Shown: positions 33,545-46,256 of the stretch, one piece after another
How positions within the stretch are numbered: the stretch's first letter is position 1
Layout: each line of letters starts with the position of its first letter
Source of the DNA: Xylogone sp. PMI_703
Lineage: Eukaryota; Ascomycota; Leotiomycetes
NCBI GenBank assembly: GCA_021399445.1
Contig: JAJTUQ010000001.1
Coordinates: 3,720,001-3,784,000, forward strand
Direction of reading: 5' to 3'
DNA length: 64,000 bases
Position numbers and translations under genes: made by a program
Notes under the pieces: generated by a model
Told to the model about the DNA's origin: nothing
Databases searched by the model: none
Seen by the model: only the letters and a program-made list of their open reading frames with translations

Positions 33545-34991
33545 TTTCCCAGTTTCACGGCAGATGAGATCTTATTGTCCACGCTTATTTTATTACACAG
33601 AATGGATTATAATGAGAGCAGCTTTGGATAATAATCTGAGAGTAAAGAGTCTCCAGATGGGATTGTACGTTACGCATAGGGCACATAGGGAGGCCGTTTG
33701 GGTTCGATTAATATGAAGACGCTATACAAAGGATCATACAGACGAGCAGAGACTCTCAGCTTTGCAGGTTGGCGCATTTGGCGTTTCAGTAACTCAATTC
33801 TTCTTGTTTATCAATAATACCATATCAAAAGCAATATACTTCATACACAAATATTCATTTAACTCCCTGTTCTTTCTTTCTCGGTATATTCAGACTCAGT
33901 GAACACGACTCTTTACAACTATACCAGATATACATGCACCTAGTTGATAAATTTACCTGATCCATTACCTTACCCAACCAAACGATATTCTCCAAGTAAC
34001 ATATGTCATCTCATAGCAATCATCCCAAGAGAAGACCGTGCCATGTCATACCCCAACCAGCCCTACAAAAAAGAATCCACCCCGGAAAACATCACTATCC
34101 AAGTAAGCGATCATCCCAATATACGTAAAAAAGTCCGCCAAGCATTCCTGCCTAAGCAAGCCATCTCTCCCGCTGTGATACCATAATACGTCAAATTTAA
34201 CCTTGGCCTACTGGCTCATTGTCTATGGCAGGCAACCTTCTCGGAATGTCCGGGATCTCTCCTATCGTAGTAATTGCTTCTGATGTGGTAATAATACGGC
34301 ACTATTTCTGCAGTTACTATATAGCCGTACAATAATAAAGTAGGCTACCGGCAAATGGTCTGGGTGGAGTCGCAACAACTGGATATTCCCCGCTGCAACC
34401 CAAGAAAAGTCCGCTCGAGCTATTTGCTCTGTGCCGCAACCTTACTTTTACTTCGGCGCGATCGCTGCTTATTCATTACTCATCATTAGCGTGCCCTTTT
34501 AAGTAATTGTCCGCAGTAGTGCACATTGTATCTAATACAGCTTTGAAAGGGGATCTTCAGATGGATGTGCCTCGTAATCACCGGATATATTGTATAGGTG
34601 TTGCCGATATATTACGAAGAGGTGATGTCGGGATTGAACTAGTTAGGTGATTCCTTAATAGGGATGGTTATAATTCAGTCTGAAGAAACTTGATCTAAAA
34701 TGGACTGCTATGAGAGGCGATTTTGTCCCAGTTGAAATTTGAATTCGTACCACGGTAGTTAGAGGATCCGTATCCGAATTACTATATCCTATGTAAGACT
34801 AGACTATAGGGGTATTGATGCTAAATCTTATTTTATCCAAACTATCCTTATATGCATGGAACTTGCAATTTGATATCCAACGCCGAACCATCCCATGCCA
34901 TCCTGTCCGATAAATGGTTTTAAAATGGAATAATGACAAAAGAAAGGCTTCTTCAAATAGAGAAGTATATGCAAATTGATCGGCCCTTGAA
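33545..34991. other. 1.4 kb spacer without a supported gene
   Basis: Convergent ends of the DHA2 pump and the RBR ligase gene. An 80-codon ORF at 33944-34186 has protein-like composition but no recognised family. Otherwise AT-rich and featureless. Confidence 0.4.
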
Positions 34992-37373
34992 TTACTCACC
35001 CCGGGCATATTCCTCTTGCTCCATACTGAGCAGCATATTCGCTCGCTCCCTCACGACCCCCTCAATCCACATTTCCTCAGCCCACTTCTTGATCCTCCAC
35101 TCATGTGCGCCCTTCTCATGGCTCTTCTGGATATCGAGGAGCTCACTTTCTTGTCGGCTTTTCAAACCTTTCAGCTTTTTCGTTTCCCGCGATGCAATCA
35201 CCTCCACTTGTCTCTGTCGAATAGAAACCCATTCTCTAAATTGCTTGTCTAGATCCTTCCGTAGTTCACCAAGAGCTTTGTAGATCTTGAGCTCTCCTTG
35301 GGGTTTGCCCTCCCAGAATGTGCGTAGCTGGTTCAGGTAATCCTCTTCGATCTGGCGCTCTTTTGCTCTCTTCTCCTGGTATTCTTTGTCAAAGAGGTAC
35401 ACTACGTCCGAGATGGCGGTTTGAGATTCGATTCCGAGAAGCTGTTCCTCCGTAGATTGGCGGAGCTGCAGAGTGATTGTTGTATCTTCTCTCTCTTTTT
35501 GGAGAACTTGAACCTCGTGTTCGTGCCTTTCTGCAATCAAGACACGCTGCGCGTCATGCAGAGTGGCAAGCTGAGAAGTAAAACGACGAAATTTCCGGCT
35601 GATACCAGCAATTCTTTGCTCTTCTCTGCGTCTACGTGCTGCTTCAGCAGCTCGCCGTTCCGCTTCAGCTTCTCGCGCCAGCCTTTCTGCTTCTCGCCGC
35701 TCCATCTCTTCTATTTCCTGTAGTGCTCTCCTGATTTCCTCTTCCTCTTGTGCTTGGCGCCGTTCTGTGGCCAGCCGCTCTTGTCGATGAGCGTTGACTC
35801 GAGCTAGTTTTGCAACAAGTTGAGTCTCGGTACACTCGCATGTCCGCCATTTAACCCCACAGATATAGCAAAACTGGGCTTTGCACCGGCATGTCATATG
35901 CCGACATCCCTGGTTATGTTCCACATAGGAATGACAACTAAAACATCTCATCCATCCCTCGAGCTCTGCTAGGCTATCCGTTGCGAGGAGACTGGGGTCT
36001 CGAGGACAATCACTGCCTTCATGATATGCTCCTCGACAGATACTACACGTTTTGCGAGAGCAAGACGGACATTTAGCAGAATGAGAAGCTATTCGAACAT
36101 GCTTTGGTGCAATAAAAGCACTACATGTTTGATGTGAGCAATATATGCGTTCACCAACAGGTATAGACCACTCCTCATCTCGTTCTGCATACTTCTTTTT
36201 GAATTTATTATCAAGGTGTGGCAGAATAACCTCGGCTGGGATAGTATTAAGGCAGCACTTCGCCGGCCAATGAGTCTCAGAATCCATAGCAGTCCTAAAA
36301 GATGTCAGTACAATAGACTCGGAACGTGCAAGAGTACTCACGCTATAAGTCTGGAGAAACATGGTTTGCAATAGCTGTGGCACACGAGCTTGATCATTTC
36401 TCCAGTAGGAAAATCATCAAGGCAAGACACGCATTCCCTAGAAAGTTTAGTATGAGTTGATAAATAGATGTGAAAAACATACAATTCCAATGGCTGAGAA
36501 ATTGAGGCCTCTGGTTCTTGTCCAGGAGGTGGTGGAGCTAGTCGCGTAGGCGGGGCAGTGACCTCAGTCAAAGATTTAGAGCTCTCCCTGATTGCTTCCT
36601 TTCCTCTCCTTTTGAAGAAGGAACTGATTTTGAATAGCTTGGGGGATTCAGTATCGGATGATGAGGATATAGAGCCATATCCAGAGTCGTGGGACGTTCC
36701 AGAAGAAGAACTACTGCCACGATAACGAGGTCCGTGTGGACTGAGATAATTATCTGACTGCTTAATATGTTCAGCTAATTCACTCATATATCTGAGCACC
36801 AGTATTGTGGCATACCTGTGAATTTGATAATGAAGATGACTCTACTCCTTCTATGGCTGCAATCCCTGCAGCCAGTGCGGCGGCCTCCGCTGCATGCACT
36901 TCGTCCAAATACCCTCTTCTGATTCTCTCAATCGAGGACTGGAAAATACTGCGGATCTCCTGGTCTGCCTCAGTTTGACGGAACGTAAGTTCTGGTGGAG
37001 GCTCGAATTTTCTCCACTCCGCATTGCCAACTTCAGACAGAAAGGCCTCTGTCGATTCTTGTAATGGCCATTGTTCAGGAACCGACTGTGAAGATCCAGG
37101 CTGCTGAGGACCGGGAGCGACGTGATCCTGATTTTTTCTGGATGGAGTATCCAGTGGTGTTGGCTCAAATCGCGCTGATAGGTGTGGCTTTTTCTGTTGT
37201 GCGGCTCTGGAGCTCTCTGCTACCCCTCTTGGGTTTGGTGCAAGTGGTGCGCTGAAATGGTTTGTAGAGAGTAATATCATGCTTGAGAGAAGAGAAAGCA
37301 CTTTATTTAAGATGGCAAGAAAAATAACGTAGGAAGTAACAATGATAATTAGAAATACCTCAATGAGCTCCAT
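34992..37373 (-). CDS. RBR-type (RING-IBR-RING) E3 ubiquitin ligase with long coiled-coil tail
   Basis: Exons 36816-37373, 36483-36760, 36342-36437 and 34992-36294, with introns of 55, 45 and 47 nt (the second has a TACTAAAC branch). Phases fit; about 744 aa. RING1 is assembled across introns (ECVSCLDDF..VCHSYCKPCFSRL). IBR follows (YCSHQTCSAFI, CPSCSRKTCSICRG), and the RING2 region has MRCFSCHSYVEHNQGCRHMTC and FCYICG..WRTC, with the catalytic Cys expected within QGCRHMTC. A Glu/Arg-rich coiled coil of about 270 residues ends the protein. RBR ligases accept ubiquitin on RING2 before transfer. The 5' end is uncertain. The frame from 37373 begins with a hydrophobic stretch that may be intronic. 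An alternative exon 37452-37513 spliced to 37251 (200-nt intron) would start MSQKMPNLKLLAEAM and give about 724 aa. Confidence 0.9.
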
Positions 37374-37513
37374 TGGAATAGACTAACAGAGCATAATAAG
37401 GCCATCGAGAGAAAGCCACAAGGAGAAGTATACAAACCCTGGTCACATTACCTTCCTAACCGTGTTTCCATAGCCTCCGCAAGTAACTTTAGGTTAGGCA
37501 TCTTTTGGGACAT

Positions 37514-40500
37514 AGCGGTCCTCTATTGCTTCAGAGCCTCCATAGCCACCAGCCATCTCCAGACTTTGGGGCCCGCTGGTCGTCACCGGTGCTAGCCAAT
37601 CACACTGGCGCAGGCGGACCGAGGAAGCCTTGAACCATCGTCCCTTAAAGTCATGGCCATAGAAGTGCCAAGAGAAAATAACCCAAACCTACGAGTCGGG
37701 GAATCGCCCAGTTACTTTGTGTGGTGGGATTGCGCCCTGGAGGTTTAGGCGATGGAGGAAGACGATTCGTTGTCTCGGAGTGGTTGGCGGGAGGATTCTC
37801 AGCCTTCTCCCATGAGGCGTACTCAGCCCCGGTATCAGGCTCCTCGCGCCTTCTGTGAATCGCTCAACCACCACAATAATTCCGGATGACCCGATACATC
37901 ATCAACTCTAGACGCCGTCTGCCATTATTCTGACAGGGAAGATGCAAGATGGAATGCGGGTAGAACAATCCTTCGCGTGTCTCGACTTGTTCTCCCTCTT
38001 TTCCATCCCTTCTATCCCTTCAACTCAAAACACTGTGGCTGCAAGCCCCCATCCTCCTGGTTGGAGACGCCCTGCCCACGTGTTTGCGCTGCTAGCAGAA
38101 GCAGTTGAGGGTGACATGCTATTCCATCGTATATCACCGTATGTCAACCTATAAGAGCTAGAGCACCGCTTCATGGTGCCGGGTCAGCCCTTGAGGCGTC
38201 GAAACTTAGCTCGACAGAGCCGCAGCACAGCAAATATCGACTGCAATGCTCAGGTTTACTCGGTAGATGATACGGTTATTGCTTGATGCGCCATGGCAAC
38301 GGTATCTGGGTCGCACAGCATGGCAAATATTGACAAGAAGCACAAGCATCTCGATCGGTGCAAAGACCAACAACGCGGCGAGCAGCCAGCAAAGTATTGT
38401 GAGTTGTCAGAAGTGATGCGACATTGCGGGATTAAAAAGCGCCTATTGTTCCTACTGCCCGTCTTTTTTTCTGCCTTCAGACACTAATGGTTCATCCCTA
38501 TATCTCTATCCGTGGGGAGACGGATGACTATGGGGTATGTATCCATGCCAGGACTCAGCGTTGGCTCGATCCTCCAGGTGTGTTCTTCTTAAACACCATG
38601 CTTCCTATTGCAAAGCTACATCGTTTCTCAAGCAATGGGTGCATGACAACACCCGCAGATACAGAGGAGCAATCCATAGAAATATGGGACCCCCTCGCAC
38701 GGGTATCATGATGATAGACTGGTGAGTATGTATGGCTGAACGGTAAGTTGTGAGCTGTCTTCTCTGTTATGATTGATTCTTTCTACTAGTTCTTCGAATA
38801 TGCCTCGATACTACCATCTTTGCCAACGCATAATACATATGTTTACTCTTGGGGTGCTAACCGCCTATCTCCAGAGAGCCACTATTCCCACCGTCTCCGG
38901 CACTCATACAAGGGAACCAGAGATGCCAGACGCCCTCCAGAAAAAAATCAAATTATCCTTGAATTGCTCCGACAGTCTGGTAATAAACCTTTTTGAAGAC
39001 CAGCATTTATTCCCGGAACAAGTATTCAGCCTCACGCGCCGCAGAGAACGCCTCGCCTGGCGCCATGGCGTTGCTATTTTGATTGGACCATGTGATACTA
39101 GCGAAGCCATTTCATCAGTGAGCAAAGAGATCTTCCTTGATCACCCTTGCAGAGTGTCCAGAAAATGAGTCACGTGTATGAATGTACATTGTAGATGACT
39201 TAATTGAGTCATTTACTTCACTCATTTGGAAGGATGAGGATAAGCTCATAGCGGAAATTCCGGGGTGAGGCAGGCTGGTAGGTGAGGCATCCTTCGAAAA
39301 TGGATCATCGACCCCCTGGAGATATTCAAGCAAGGACTCAACCTGAACTATCGGCATATGTGATGGAGAAAGCCATTTCTGGAGCACATCCTAAAGCACC
39401 GCCATTATCTCAATGAGGCACAGAGAGAACAAAATCATCGCAGCAGATGATTTCTAAAGGAGCTAGTATGCTCTTTAGTGGCTTTCCTGGTCTCCACCGT
39501 TTTGAATTCTTTCTATCTCTCGACATCCTTGATCTTAATATATCATACATTGCTTTCTTTTCCAAAAGAGTATAGTGGAAACTAGAACAAAAAGGTTGAA
39601 GAAATGAAGCCTGCAACCACACTGATATTTATTGTTTTGTTGGTCTCCCTCTATCATTGGTCTTCATATATTTCATTCAACTTTCTCTATATAAGGTAAT
39701 CTTTCTATGACGGCAGTTGTCCGGATTTGTCTACCATAACAGACATCTTCTACGCCGTGCAATACCTGTTTGTTTGTTTAAATGAATGCAAATAATTGGT
39801 CTGGGGCAACTAGTACAGGTAAGGGCCTGAATTCTCCTTTTTAGTGTGCAGAAGGAACAATCCGTCTCTCGAGGGCTGGGGATGATGAAAGAGGGTACGG
39901 TCATGCTGTTATACTCTACAGTTTAGAAAAGCCGCCCAGAAAGAGCATCATCTACAGCTACTCTAGATTCGGGAGTGCTCTGCCGTGATATACTAGAAGT
40001 TCAACAGGGATTCTCAATCGCCTTTTACCCCTGAATGAGATCTCAGCCTCCTTAAAATTTATAAGTGGACTTAAAAGCAGGATCCCATGGCACTTAAGCA
40101 ACTTCACTAATAATCTGGACCTTGTAAGTCTCATGCTTTGTCGTAAGTCTGGGCATCGTTCTTATGCGATCTTACATAAATATGCATAAGTGGGCAGTTA
40201 ATGAGTTAAAGGATCAAGGTGTATTATATCATCAGCTCATGGTTAAGTTTAACACACATAATCCTTTTACCATGCTTATGTGTAACATGCGGATAATCAT
40301 ACTGAAATGATGCCAGGATTCAGTATATGAGGGCACGACATAACAGCTGGGCAATTAAATCGTTCCGTTCTGCTACGAACGGGCTACTTTCAACAATCGA
40401 ACTGAAACGCCGTGTACCATACCTACCAACGTACAACAGTACCGTACACAACGTTGTTGGACAATGACGAGAGCTCTGAACACAGCCATCCGTCATGTAC

Positions 40501-42587
40501 GACCATACGAAGGACTGGTATAGTTATACAGTGCATATCACCTCAGCACAGTTCAGCTGGCTATTATGCATGGTACAATCTTTCCCCGCGGGAGAGTCAG
40601 CGTTTTACTGTAAGTGTCAAAAGACGAAGCTGATAGTTACCGTACCTGACAATGCAGATTCCAACGCCTATATAAGGTACCGTGCTAAAATAAGGGTGCT
40701 AATAGTTTAAAAAGGTAAATTCGACCAGGATCGCCGTGCATGGATTCATTCGGTGTGTATGGAATCTCAGTTTCGGTGGATTAACCACCACCTACGGTGA
40801 TGACTTAAATAACGGTAGTCAGAATGCCCAGCCGGCACGATACATTCGGAGCCCATCACAGCCCATCCGTGCCACCCTGGGCGGCCCGAGTAACGTCAAA
40901 TCCCCCAGCAGGCGTGCAAAGGATCTTGAATGGCGACGAGAAAAGAGCTTGGGTTGCAATTGGTGCTACTTGCCCACGGAGCCCTCAAAGGAATTGGCAG
41001 ACACCGTGATTGCGCCATTATTGATGAAGTGCAATATTGAGTCTCAGTTCCCTCAAATCGGGATCGCAAGCAGTCCAACACAGTGGTTCCACTCGTATGG
41101 TCCTCAAAGAACCACGCAGAGAAGCGGATTACTATATATAGCTCCAGACCCAGAATGCCCTAACGGTGTGTTTTAACTCAGGCCTGGGCGTCAGTGGCAC
41201 GGTGCAGAACAAGGCTCACAGCACTTCCCGATATGTTATCTAACGGCGCTTAATGCATCTGGGACCCTCACAGAGCACACAGCACCGTACCGTATTACAG
41301 TATCACAGTACGATCTAGTTCCAACGACCGACTGCTCCAGCGCCCATCAGCTTCAACCCCATCAAAGCAGCTAGATATTCTCAACCCGGTGCTACCAAAG
41401 GAGATGTCGGCCGAACACCCTGGACTGTACAAGTAGGACATGTCTCTGGCATGACAATGTACTGTACTTGAGCAGAGCAAAAATTGCATCTTATTATTGC
41501 TTTTCTCTCATCCTGTGGCTGGAGGATGGACATGGAGGGCGCAGCAATCGGCGGGTTTTGCAGGGGAAGCCGCAGATCTGAGTGAGCCGAGAGAGCCTTA
41601 TGACAGATACAGTTCGGTACAGTACCGGACTGTACTCGGAACGTAGACGTACGTACGCACGTCAGTACAACTACCACAGAGTACTACACAGAGTGCTACA
41701 AGGTACTACGGGGTACTACGGGGTACTACGAGGTACATCATCGCTCTCAAAAACAGCTTTATCCGCCATCCACAAGCGGTCTGGTGCCCATTAGGACATC
41801 CAACTCTCCTGCTCCTCCTTCTAAGCACTATCCCGATACCGTCGGTACGGTCATATATCCACGCTACCACATGGTGATTCTGTATGGCCAAGCATCTGTT
41901 ATGGTCCCAAGAAGCAGGTTCAGTGTCACCTTCAGCATCTGTGCGCTTCCCAGTATGAACGCTTTCTTTCTTGTGTGCTTGCCAGCAGCCGCCACCACTT
42001 GCCATGGGTTTGCTCTTCGGAGCTCTTGAAGATCATAGGCCTCGCTCTTACTCTCCTTTAACTTTCGGCCTGCAGGGTACCAGAACCTTGTCCGGACTCC
42101 TGCCCCCCTGCAAAACATGGATCCAAATCTAGATCCCAGCTTGCTCCTACAATGGTTTGCTTCTCAAGGTACAGTACGATGCAGTGAGCAGCAAAGCTCA
42201 TTCACCAGATAAGTATATACATGGCTTCCATTTTCTCCACAATGTTGGTGCTCCTTTTGTCCTCGTGGCTTCCCCTCGGGTGGTGTGCGCCTGCATCCTT
42301 TGAGCCTCAAGTTCGGATTCCATTTCTTTGTGCCAATGGGTGTGTGTGGTGATTCGGCTTGCAGCTTGCTTCGAGACCCAATTTCTTTTCAAGAGTCTTT
42401 CAAATACTCTCTCATATCTTCTTCCACCTCATCTCCCTGGTGGCCGTCTTCCTCTAGACCCCCATCTTTCAGATGAATCGGTGAACCGCAAGGTTATGAT
42501 TCTCTACTGCTACCGCTGTTATGTTAAATTGAGTTTGGGTACCCATGCAATCGTCCCAGGGTAGCTGAATTCAGCCAGCAGTGAAAG
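37514..42587. other. 5 kb gene desert with GTAC-rich low-complexity segments
   Basis: The largest gene-free stretch of the window. ORFs (for example 38773-39168 plus and 40736-41176 plus) show no recognised domain and overlap others in opposite frames. Between about 40380 and 41750 the palindrome GTAC is conspicuously frequent, ending in a tandem repeat at 41702-41736. The terminal part (about 42300-42587) must contain the promoter of the downstream membrane protein gene. No transposon ORF recognised. Confidence 0.45.
41702..41736 (+). repeat. Short tandem repeat, unit GGTACTACGGG (about 3 copies)
   Basis: Three near-identical 11-bp units in a row, embedded in a longer GTAC-rich tract from about 41600. 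Confidence 0.8.
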
Positions 42588-44202
42588 ATGCATATCCCAA
42601 TGGAGGAGCGGCAGGTGTACAATTGTCCAGTCGGGTTCCAATTCTACACCTGCTTCAATAATAACTTCAGCGGCTGCTGTAGTGTCGATCCGTGCGACTT
42701 GGATACATGTCCCTCGGCGCCCTGGTCATCCACCCGCTCAGCGACTCCCACGACGACTTGGACAACATGGACTTCTAGCTTCACAACTACCACTCATACA
42801 ACATCTACAATAACATCGACGTCATCATCATGGTCCTCATCCTTTTCCTCCTCATCTTCTGCATCATCGACGCTGTCCCCGTCCAGTTCAGCAAGGAACA
42901 CAGTTACTTCCTCTTCAACTTCCACCACTAGTACCGCCAGTCTTTCTCCGACTGCGATTGATAATTCAAACGGTTTTCCGCCAACTATCACAACTGCTCC
43001 TAGTGCAAGTCACACTTCCAAGGCGCCCATTATAGCAGGCATTGTTAGTGGAGTGGTGGCTGTCTTCATCCTGGCCTTATTGTTCTGGTTCTGTTGGCGA
43101 AGACGACGTCAAAAGTATTCAACTCCTAGACTGACCCTTGGGCCGGGGATCCCCAAAGGAACAGGATCTGAAACGAGCTCTTACGATCCCAGACTGAGCG
43201 ATGGCGGTGACGTGTTTGCCCCCTTTGGAGGTACGGACATTTGCTCGATTAAAACCCCTAGTTGAATTTCACTAACTCTATCCAGGCCGTTTTCGAACTC
43301 CAAGATCAAGCATGTTTTCTCGACATAGCAGTGTGGGTTCGAGATCACGACCTTCAACAGCACGGCCCTCGACATCACGACCTTCGACAGCCGGAGTGGC
43401 CCAAGATGCCGGCCAAGAGGTCCGTCAAGAGGCCACTCAAGATGTCCGCCCAAATACATCGACCCTCCAAGTACCTGTCCAGAAATATGGAATCGCACGA
43501 AAATCGTTGCGTTCTGAGCAGCAATCGACCAGTGTCAGCGAGCTGCCGGATCGTGCTCATCCAGAGCATGATGAACGAAGTACGCTCCTCCCAGAGAGCG
43601 AGAAAACTGATCTCGCTCCACCGGATCTCTCCCAGCACCCGGTGTACAGCAGCGAAGCCACTGAACACCAGCCCCTCTACTCATCAGTGCCACAGTCAAT
43701 GCAGATAGATTATTCTACTATATTGCCCAACGCTCGCTATCACCCTTTAAGACCTCGACCTCGAGAACGCGTCCTAGTCCCAGTTGCTGACGACGCAGAA
43801 CATCCTGTTGTATCAGTCTCCAAAGCTGAAGATGAAGAAAATGATTACGACAAAGAATACGCTGCATCCAAGATTAGCAGAGCAAATACGGTTAGCAGCA
43901 CATACACTATTACAGTCGGACTTGGCCCGGAGGATCGGAGCCAAAACCAGTCACCAATACGAAGCGCGAGCATACAGAGGCTGATGAGGCCCAATCTCAA
44001 CCCGACCATTGAAGAGGAAGGTGAAACTCAAGACGGCGAAAAGAAGCAGCAGCTCAGAAAACATGTCATGAGCTGGGCTGAATACGACGATGCGGAATCC
44101 ACGCAAAGTCCAAAAAATAATAATGTCGAAAATAGAAAGAACAATGATGTGGAGAGGTGGAGTGGATCCACCCTCACGTCTGAGAAAGGACCCACGTCTT
44201 AA
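42588..44202 (+). CDS. Single-pass membrane protein: Cys-rich ectodomain, Ser/Thr stalk, long cytoplasmic tail
   Basis: Exons 42588-43230 and 43286-44202 with a 55-nt intron (GTACGG donor, ACTAACTC branch, TCCAG acceptor), giving 519 aa. The extracellular head has six cysteines in about 30 residues (NCPVGFQFYTCFNNNFSGCC, then DPCDLDTCP), a module I associate with many filamentous-fungal surface proteins. A stalk of about 120 Ser/Thr residues follows, then one helix (IIAGIVSGVVAVFILALLFW) and a positive-inside stop WRRRRQK. The tail of about 320 residues has RPST repeats (SRPSTARPSTSRPSTAG) and acidic patches. There is no cleavable signal peptide, so it is probably a reverse signal-anchor with its N-terminus outside. 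It could be a wall-stress sensor or adhesin; function unknown. Confidence 0.78.
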
Positions 44203-44864
44203 GCAAGAGTTGCTGAATGGGACTCTGATATACAAAGGAACGGCTCGGAGTATATCTTCCGGCCATAATACGCTATATGCTATTAGCATTTCATTTTCGA
44301 GGAACGGGTCTGGGCGGATTAACTCTTGTTTTACTGATATACCCTGTTTGATTTAGTCTGTGAGGACTAGGACAGACACATGTAAAATTATATATATATA
44401 CCATCATATCAAATCAAATCATACCAAATCAAATAAAGAAGCCTCAATTTATTCTTTTTTCTATACAGCCTGGGTATCCAAGGCAAGCCATGACGAATTC
44501 TTTTTTATCTTCATACAACAAACGCCATAAAGAAACCCCTATCCCGCCCCCTCCCTTACTAACGTACGCCATTTCAGTATGCAACGCCAATTGATGATCA
44601 TGTTCAATATTCAATATTCAATGTTTCCGCTCTCGCTTTCAGCCGCAAAGTAATGCATTTCTCGATTAGTCATGGAAAAATCGGGCCTCTTCATCCTTCT
44701 TTGCCCTTTGTTCCATGAAGAGGAATCCTTTTTCTCTTCCTTCTCATAGGGGAGAAGGTCTTCGCCAGAAGGTCTTCAGAATATTACCGGCACCGGGAGA
44801 ATTTAATCTAGAGCCAGAGTCAGCAAAAACAAATCGTTTTGCTCTCTTTTTCCTACGGAGGGGT
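44203..44864. other. Convergent spacer with TA and TCAAA low-complexity runs
   Basis: 660 bp between the membrane protein and RPB4 genes. A TA dinucleotide run at about 44388-44400 is followed by imperfect ATCAAATCAAATCATACCAA repeats to about 44437. No gene. Confidence 0.5.
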
Positions 44865-45730
44865 TCAGTTGCCGTAACCCATCAACTTGGTGATCTCATC
44901 CAGGAGCTCCTGGAGATCGTCATCCGAGATCTTGTCTTGCAGAGAAGGAATCAGGGTCTTTGCTTCCTCGGCGGTGTCACAGCACAAGGAGCCTGTGGAG
45001 TAGCATTGATGTTAGCAAGTGTTTCCTTTTTACCTCTCTTCTTCTTTCTGTCTTTTCCTTTCTTTAGAAGTGGAAGTTATAATATCCTATGGCAAGAGAG
45101 AAGTAATTGGAGTGGAATAGGATGGAAAGTAAAGGATCTAGAGACTTAGAGGGAATTGAGGGACCGGAGGTTCATACCGAGTTGTGCTCTCTCAAACTTT
45201 GCAAGCTCCTTGTGAGCTGATAATAGTCTTTCTACAGCCTCGACATTCTCTTTCCGTTTAAAACGTGCGAAGTGATCCAGATATTCGGTCGTCTTGAGCA
45301 GCATCCTGTGTTCCCCCTCATTAGCAACTCCGTCCATAAATAATCTCGTAATTGAAGCAGCCAGGTGGCTGTCTCAATACAAAAATGTACAGGATAACCC
45401 TCCATGTATCATCACAGCTCCCTAGCCTTCAAGCACCTCTTGTCCAGCAACCCACAAAGCACCATCTCATATCAAATTTTGGCCTCATCTTTTTCCCTTT
45501 TTCTCTGCCTCCCTTCAAATATGCGAAAAGAAGGTGAAAACATACTCAGTCTCATTAACATTCTTCCGATCCATCCTCCTTTTCGCTACCAGTGCATTAA
45601 TAACCAGCGCCGCCTCCGAATGCGTAAGCGCATCCACGTCCTGGAACTCCCCCAATTTAAGCTCTGCAGCAGCTTCTTCGTCTCCCTGGGGTGCCTCTCG
45701 CGTTCGGGAGGTGGGTGCTGGTGCGGACAT
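44865..45730 (-). CDS. RPB4: RNA polymerase II subunit RPB4
   Basis: Three exons, 45546-45730, 45178-45305 and 44865-44992, giving 146 aa after removing introns of 240 and 185 nt, longer than most in this window. The N-terminal AAAELKLGEFQDVDALTHSE and ALVINALVAKRRM lead into the spliced NETEMLLKTTEYLDHFARFK. Then come ENVEAVERLLSAHKEL, FERAQLGSLCCDTAEEAKTL and the tail KISDDDLQELLDEITKL, all diagnostic of Rpb4. Rpb4 forms the stalk of Pol II with Rpb7, promotes initiation and is linked to mRNA export and decay. Only splicing brings the HRDC-like C-terminal half into frame, which supports the model. It is divergent from TRS23 across 526 bp. Confidence 0.95.
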
Positions 45731-46256
45731 AGCTTCTTTTGCTTCCTTTGCTTTGTCTTGATGCCGGGCTTTGTTTCTTAGAGGTCACAGAGTAGTTGAA
45801 AATTGGAGTAAGATAGAGCAGTTGTATGGCGGGGCGGAGATTGGACGCTGGCGCGGCGAGGTTTAGGTGGTGTATTAGAGCGAAATGATTATTATCGGAG
45901 GTAGTTGAAGCTCTGGGTTGAAATTAAGAGCTATGTCGTAGCGTCTAGAGAATCTGTACTTGTCGTTGTTATGTTTTGTTCGCGGCTGAGTGAAAAGCAT
46001 GTGGTTTTTGGAAACAGCGATGCGCAGCAAAGAAATTCGAGAGGTTCGCGAGCCGCGGAAGGTGTGTCGTCCGGTAATCCACTTCTACCTACCAAACCGC
46101 GACAATAGCGTTTTCTGCGCAAATTTGCTGTCTACATGCGCTAATACGTGTCTGAATAACATTGTTTTATTGAATGTCTGTGAATTAGTTCTAGAAGTAG
46201 AGCTTGTGAAGAGCTCGAAGTTTCTCTGGGGCCTGTGAGCCTTGGAGAGTGTCAAG
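45731..46256. promoter_or_regulatory. Divergent promoter region of RPB4 and TRS23
   Basis: A 526-bp spacer between the two divergent start codons; no element assigned. Confidence 0.45.

Noticed and set aside
33944..34186. 80-codon ORF with a slight resemblance to an enzyme fragment (VSDHPNIRKKVRQAF)
   Set aside because: Too short and too vague to name; no splice partners found.
38773..39168. 131-codon plus ORF
   Set aside because: An antisense ORF of 73 codons covers the same DNA; no protein-like conservation known.
40736..41176. 146-codon plus ORF in the desert
   Set aside because: Overlaps opposite-strand ORFs and lies in the GTAC-rich tract; no recognised family.
41288..41320. Telomere- or subtelomere-type repeat suspected in the GTAC tract
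   Set aside because: No TTAGGG arrays anywhere in the window, and flanking genes are housekeeping.
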